This document shows, one piece after another, positions 3,849 to 5,525 of a DNA stretch of 5,525 bases. The notes beneath the pieces are model-generated. The model was given only the letters and a program-made list of their open reading frames with translations, was not told where the DNA came from and did no database searches. The DNA comes from Alphaproteobacteria bacterium. Its GTDB lineage: Bacteria > Pseudomonadota > Alphaproteobacteria > UBA828. Where the stretch lies: contig JAPYQV010000218.1 in the NCBI GenBank assembly GCA_029937205.1, positions 1 through 5,525 on the forward strand. The letters are read 5' to 3'. How positions within the stretch are numbered: the first letter of the stretch is position 1; the number at the start of each line of letters is the position of its first letter. Both the position numbers and the translations under genes were made by a program.

Positions 3849-5525
3849 ATGGCCGAACTTCTCTTCGAGCTGCTGTCCGAGGAAATCCCGGCGCGTATGC
3901 AGGCCAAGGCGGCGGCTGATCTCAAGCGTCTGGTGGTTGAGCGCCTGAAAGATACGCGCCTTGCGCATACGGGCGCGGAAAGCTTCGTCACACCGCGCCG
4001 CCTTGCCCTGGTCATCCAAGGCCTGCCCGTCACCCAGCCGGATATCTCGGTCGAGCGCAAAGGCCCCAAGGTCGACGCACCGGAAAAGGCCATTCAGGGC
4101 TTTCTTAGATCCGCCGGTCTCACCCTCGATCAATGCGAACAGCGCGACACGCCGAAAGGCAAAGTGTGGTTTGCCGTCAGCGAGGAAAAAGGCCGCCCCA
4201 CCGCGGACGTGTTGGCGGATGTGATCCCCGACGCGCTGGAAAAATTACCGTGGGCGAAATCCATGCGCTGGGGCTCTGGCCGGGCGCGCTGGGTGCGCCC
4301 GATTCATTCGCTGCTGTGCCTGCTCGACGGGACCGTCGTCCCGTTTGGCTTCCATGGCACAGAAACCGGCAACGCCACGCGCGGCCACCGCATCTTGGCC
4401 GGCGACGAATTCACCGTCAGCGATTTCGCCGATTACCGCGAGCGCCTGCGCGCCGCTTTCGTCATGCTTGATGGCGCGGAACGTCTTCAGGTGATCCGCG
4501 ACGGCGCCCAGCGCCTGGCCGAAGCCGAGGGTCTTTCCGTCAAGCCAGACGAGGCCCTGTTGGCGGAAAATACCGGGCTGGTGGAATGGCCGCTGCCGCT
4601 TTTGGGGCGCATTGACGCAGCTTTCATGGAGGTCCCGGGCGAGGTGCTGAGCTCGGCCATGCGCAAGCATCAGAAATATTTCAGCCTGGAAGACGCGGCG
4701 GGCAAGCTGGCGGCGCATTTTGTTTTGGTGGCAAATATGGACACGGCAGATGGCGGCGCGGCCATCGTCGACGGCAATGAGCGCGTGCTGCGCGCCCGCC
4801 TCTCGGACGCCAAATTCTTCTGGGATCAGGACCGCAAAAACACCCTTTCGAGCCGCACCCCGGCGCTCAAACACATCGTCTTCCACGCCAAGCTCGGCAC
4901 GCTGGATGAAAAGGTCGACCGCATTCAGGCGCTGGCGGTCGAACTTTGCCAGTATATTCCAGGATCGGAACGCGACCGCGTTCGCAGCGCGGCGCGACTC
5001 TGCAAAGCGGACCTGAGCACGGAAATGGTCGGCGAATTCCCCGACTTGCAGGGCATCATGGGGCGTTATTACGCGTTGGCCGATGGTGAGGCGCCGGAAG
5101 TCGCCAAGGCCATCGCCGAGCATTACTCGCCGCTCGGCCCCAACGACAATTGTCCGAGCGCACCCGAAAGTGTCGCCGTGGCCCTGGCCGATAAGATCGA
5201 TTCCCTCGCCGGCTTCTTCAGCATCGACGAAAAACCAACCGGCTCCAAAGATCCCTATGCGCTCCGCCGTGCTGCGCTTGGCGTGATTCGTCTCATTCTG
5301 GAAAATGAGCTGCGCCTGCCGCTGCTCTCCGTCTTTCGCGCCGCAGCGGGCGAGTCCGGCGATGATTCGTCACAAGCTTTGCTCGATTTTTTTGCCGATC
5401 GCCTCAAGGTGCACCTACGCGAAAAAGGCGTACGGCACGATCTGGTGAGCGCCGTGTTTGCGCTCGGAGGCGAAGACGATCTGGTGCGCCTGATGGCGCG
5501 GGTCGAGGCGCTCGGCGGATTTCTC
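3849..5525 (+). CDS. glyS: Glycyl-tRNA synthetase beta subunit, 3' end outside window
   Basis: GlyS is the tRNA-recognising beta subunit that assembles with GlyQ. The frame is open for 559 codons to the right edge. The family is usually about 690 residues, so the C-terminal anticodon-binding part (roughly the last 130) is missing only because the window ends. Typical blocks are the start [18 protein letters not shown] (1-18), [18 protein letters not shown] (139-156), [11 protein letters not shown] (268-278), and the HD-like region [10 protein letters not shown] (346-355). [20 protein letters not shown] (386-405) and [12 protein letters not shown] (463-474) follow. The ATG at 3849 lies five bases after the glyQ stop, with GGGG at 3835-3838 as a modest ribosome site. 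Such spacing fits translational coupling and equal subunit production. No internal frameshift is seen. Confidence 0.97.
   Translation, partial: MAELLFELLSEEIPARMQAKAAADLKRLVVERLKDTRLAHTGAESFVTPRRLALVIQGLPVTQPDISVERKGPKVDAPEKAIQGFLRSAGLTLDQCEQRDTPKGKVWFAVSEEKGRPTADVLADVIPDALEKLPWAKSMRWGSGRARWVRPIHSLLCLLDGTVVPFGFHGTETGNATRGHRILAGDEFTVSDFADYRERLRAAFVMLDGAERLQVIRDGAQRLAEAEGLSVKPDEALLAENTGLVEWPLPLLGRIDAAFMEVPGEVLSSAMRKHQKYFSLEDAAGKLAAHFVLVANMDTADGGAAIVDGNERVLRARLSDAKFFWDQDRKNTLSSRTPALKHIVFHAKLGTLDEKVDRIQALAVELCQYIPGSERDRVRSAARLCKADLSTEMVGEFPDLQGIMGRYYALADGEAPEVAKAIAEHYSPLGPNDNCPSAPESVAVALADKIDSLAGFFSIDEKPTGSKDPYALRRAALGVIRLILENELRLPLLSVFRAAAGESGDDSSQALLDFFADRLKVHLREKGVRHDLVSAVFALGGEDDLVRLMARVEALGGFL

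Noticed and set aside
4245..5123. 292-codon minus-strand open frame inside glyS
   Set aside because: glyS motifs continue without a break on the plus strand across this stretch; the antisense frame is a codon-bias shadow.

Overview
The window is a GC-rich bacterial chromosome segment, most likely from an alphaproteobacterium. This rests on base composition, the two-subunit glycyl-tRNA synthetase, and a membrane-anchored Cys-rich small protein upstream of glyQ. The genus cannot be read from the sequence. There are no tRNA or rRNA genes, no insertion sequences and no CRISPR arrays. The content is mostly ordinary core and accessory metabolism.

Left part, minus strand (1-1033). A flavin reductase-like FMN-binding protein (398-1033) is followed downstream by the 5' part of a tetratricopeptide-repeat (TPR) protein that runs off the left edge (1-326). 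The TPR gene has a possible frameshift or an unusual start. The flavin reductase has a duplicated ribosome binding site.

Divergent region and reductase (1034-2208). A 134-base region carries a perfect TATAAT on the minus strand and a small dyad. It separates the flavin reductase from a plus-strand NAD(P)-dependent extended SDR of the dihydroflavonol-reductase/epimerase type (1168-2208).

Intergenic region (2209-2523). These 315 bases hold no convincing gene but several inverted repeats. There is a perfect 10-bp hairpin after the reductase, a GC-rich hairpin, and a dyad directly against an extended -10 promoter element. A leader of about 138 bases with further potential stems follows and ends in a near-consensus Shine-Dalgarno site.

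Right part, plus strand (2524-5525). Four closely packed genes probably form one transcript. Two tiny tandem paralogues come first: a 47-residue single-pass membrane protein and a 73-residue membrane protein with a C-terminal Cys/His cluster. Then come glyQ and glyS, the alpha and beta subunits of glycyl-tRNA synthetase. glyS is cut by the right edge at residue 559. The most unusual part is the duplicated small-protein pair together with the inverted-repeat-rich leader ahead of glyQS. Nothing here clearly amounts to a new system.
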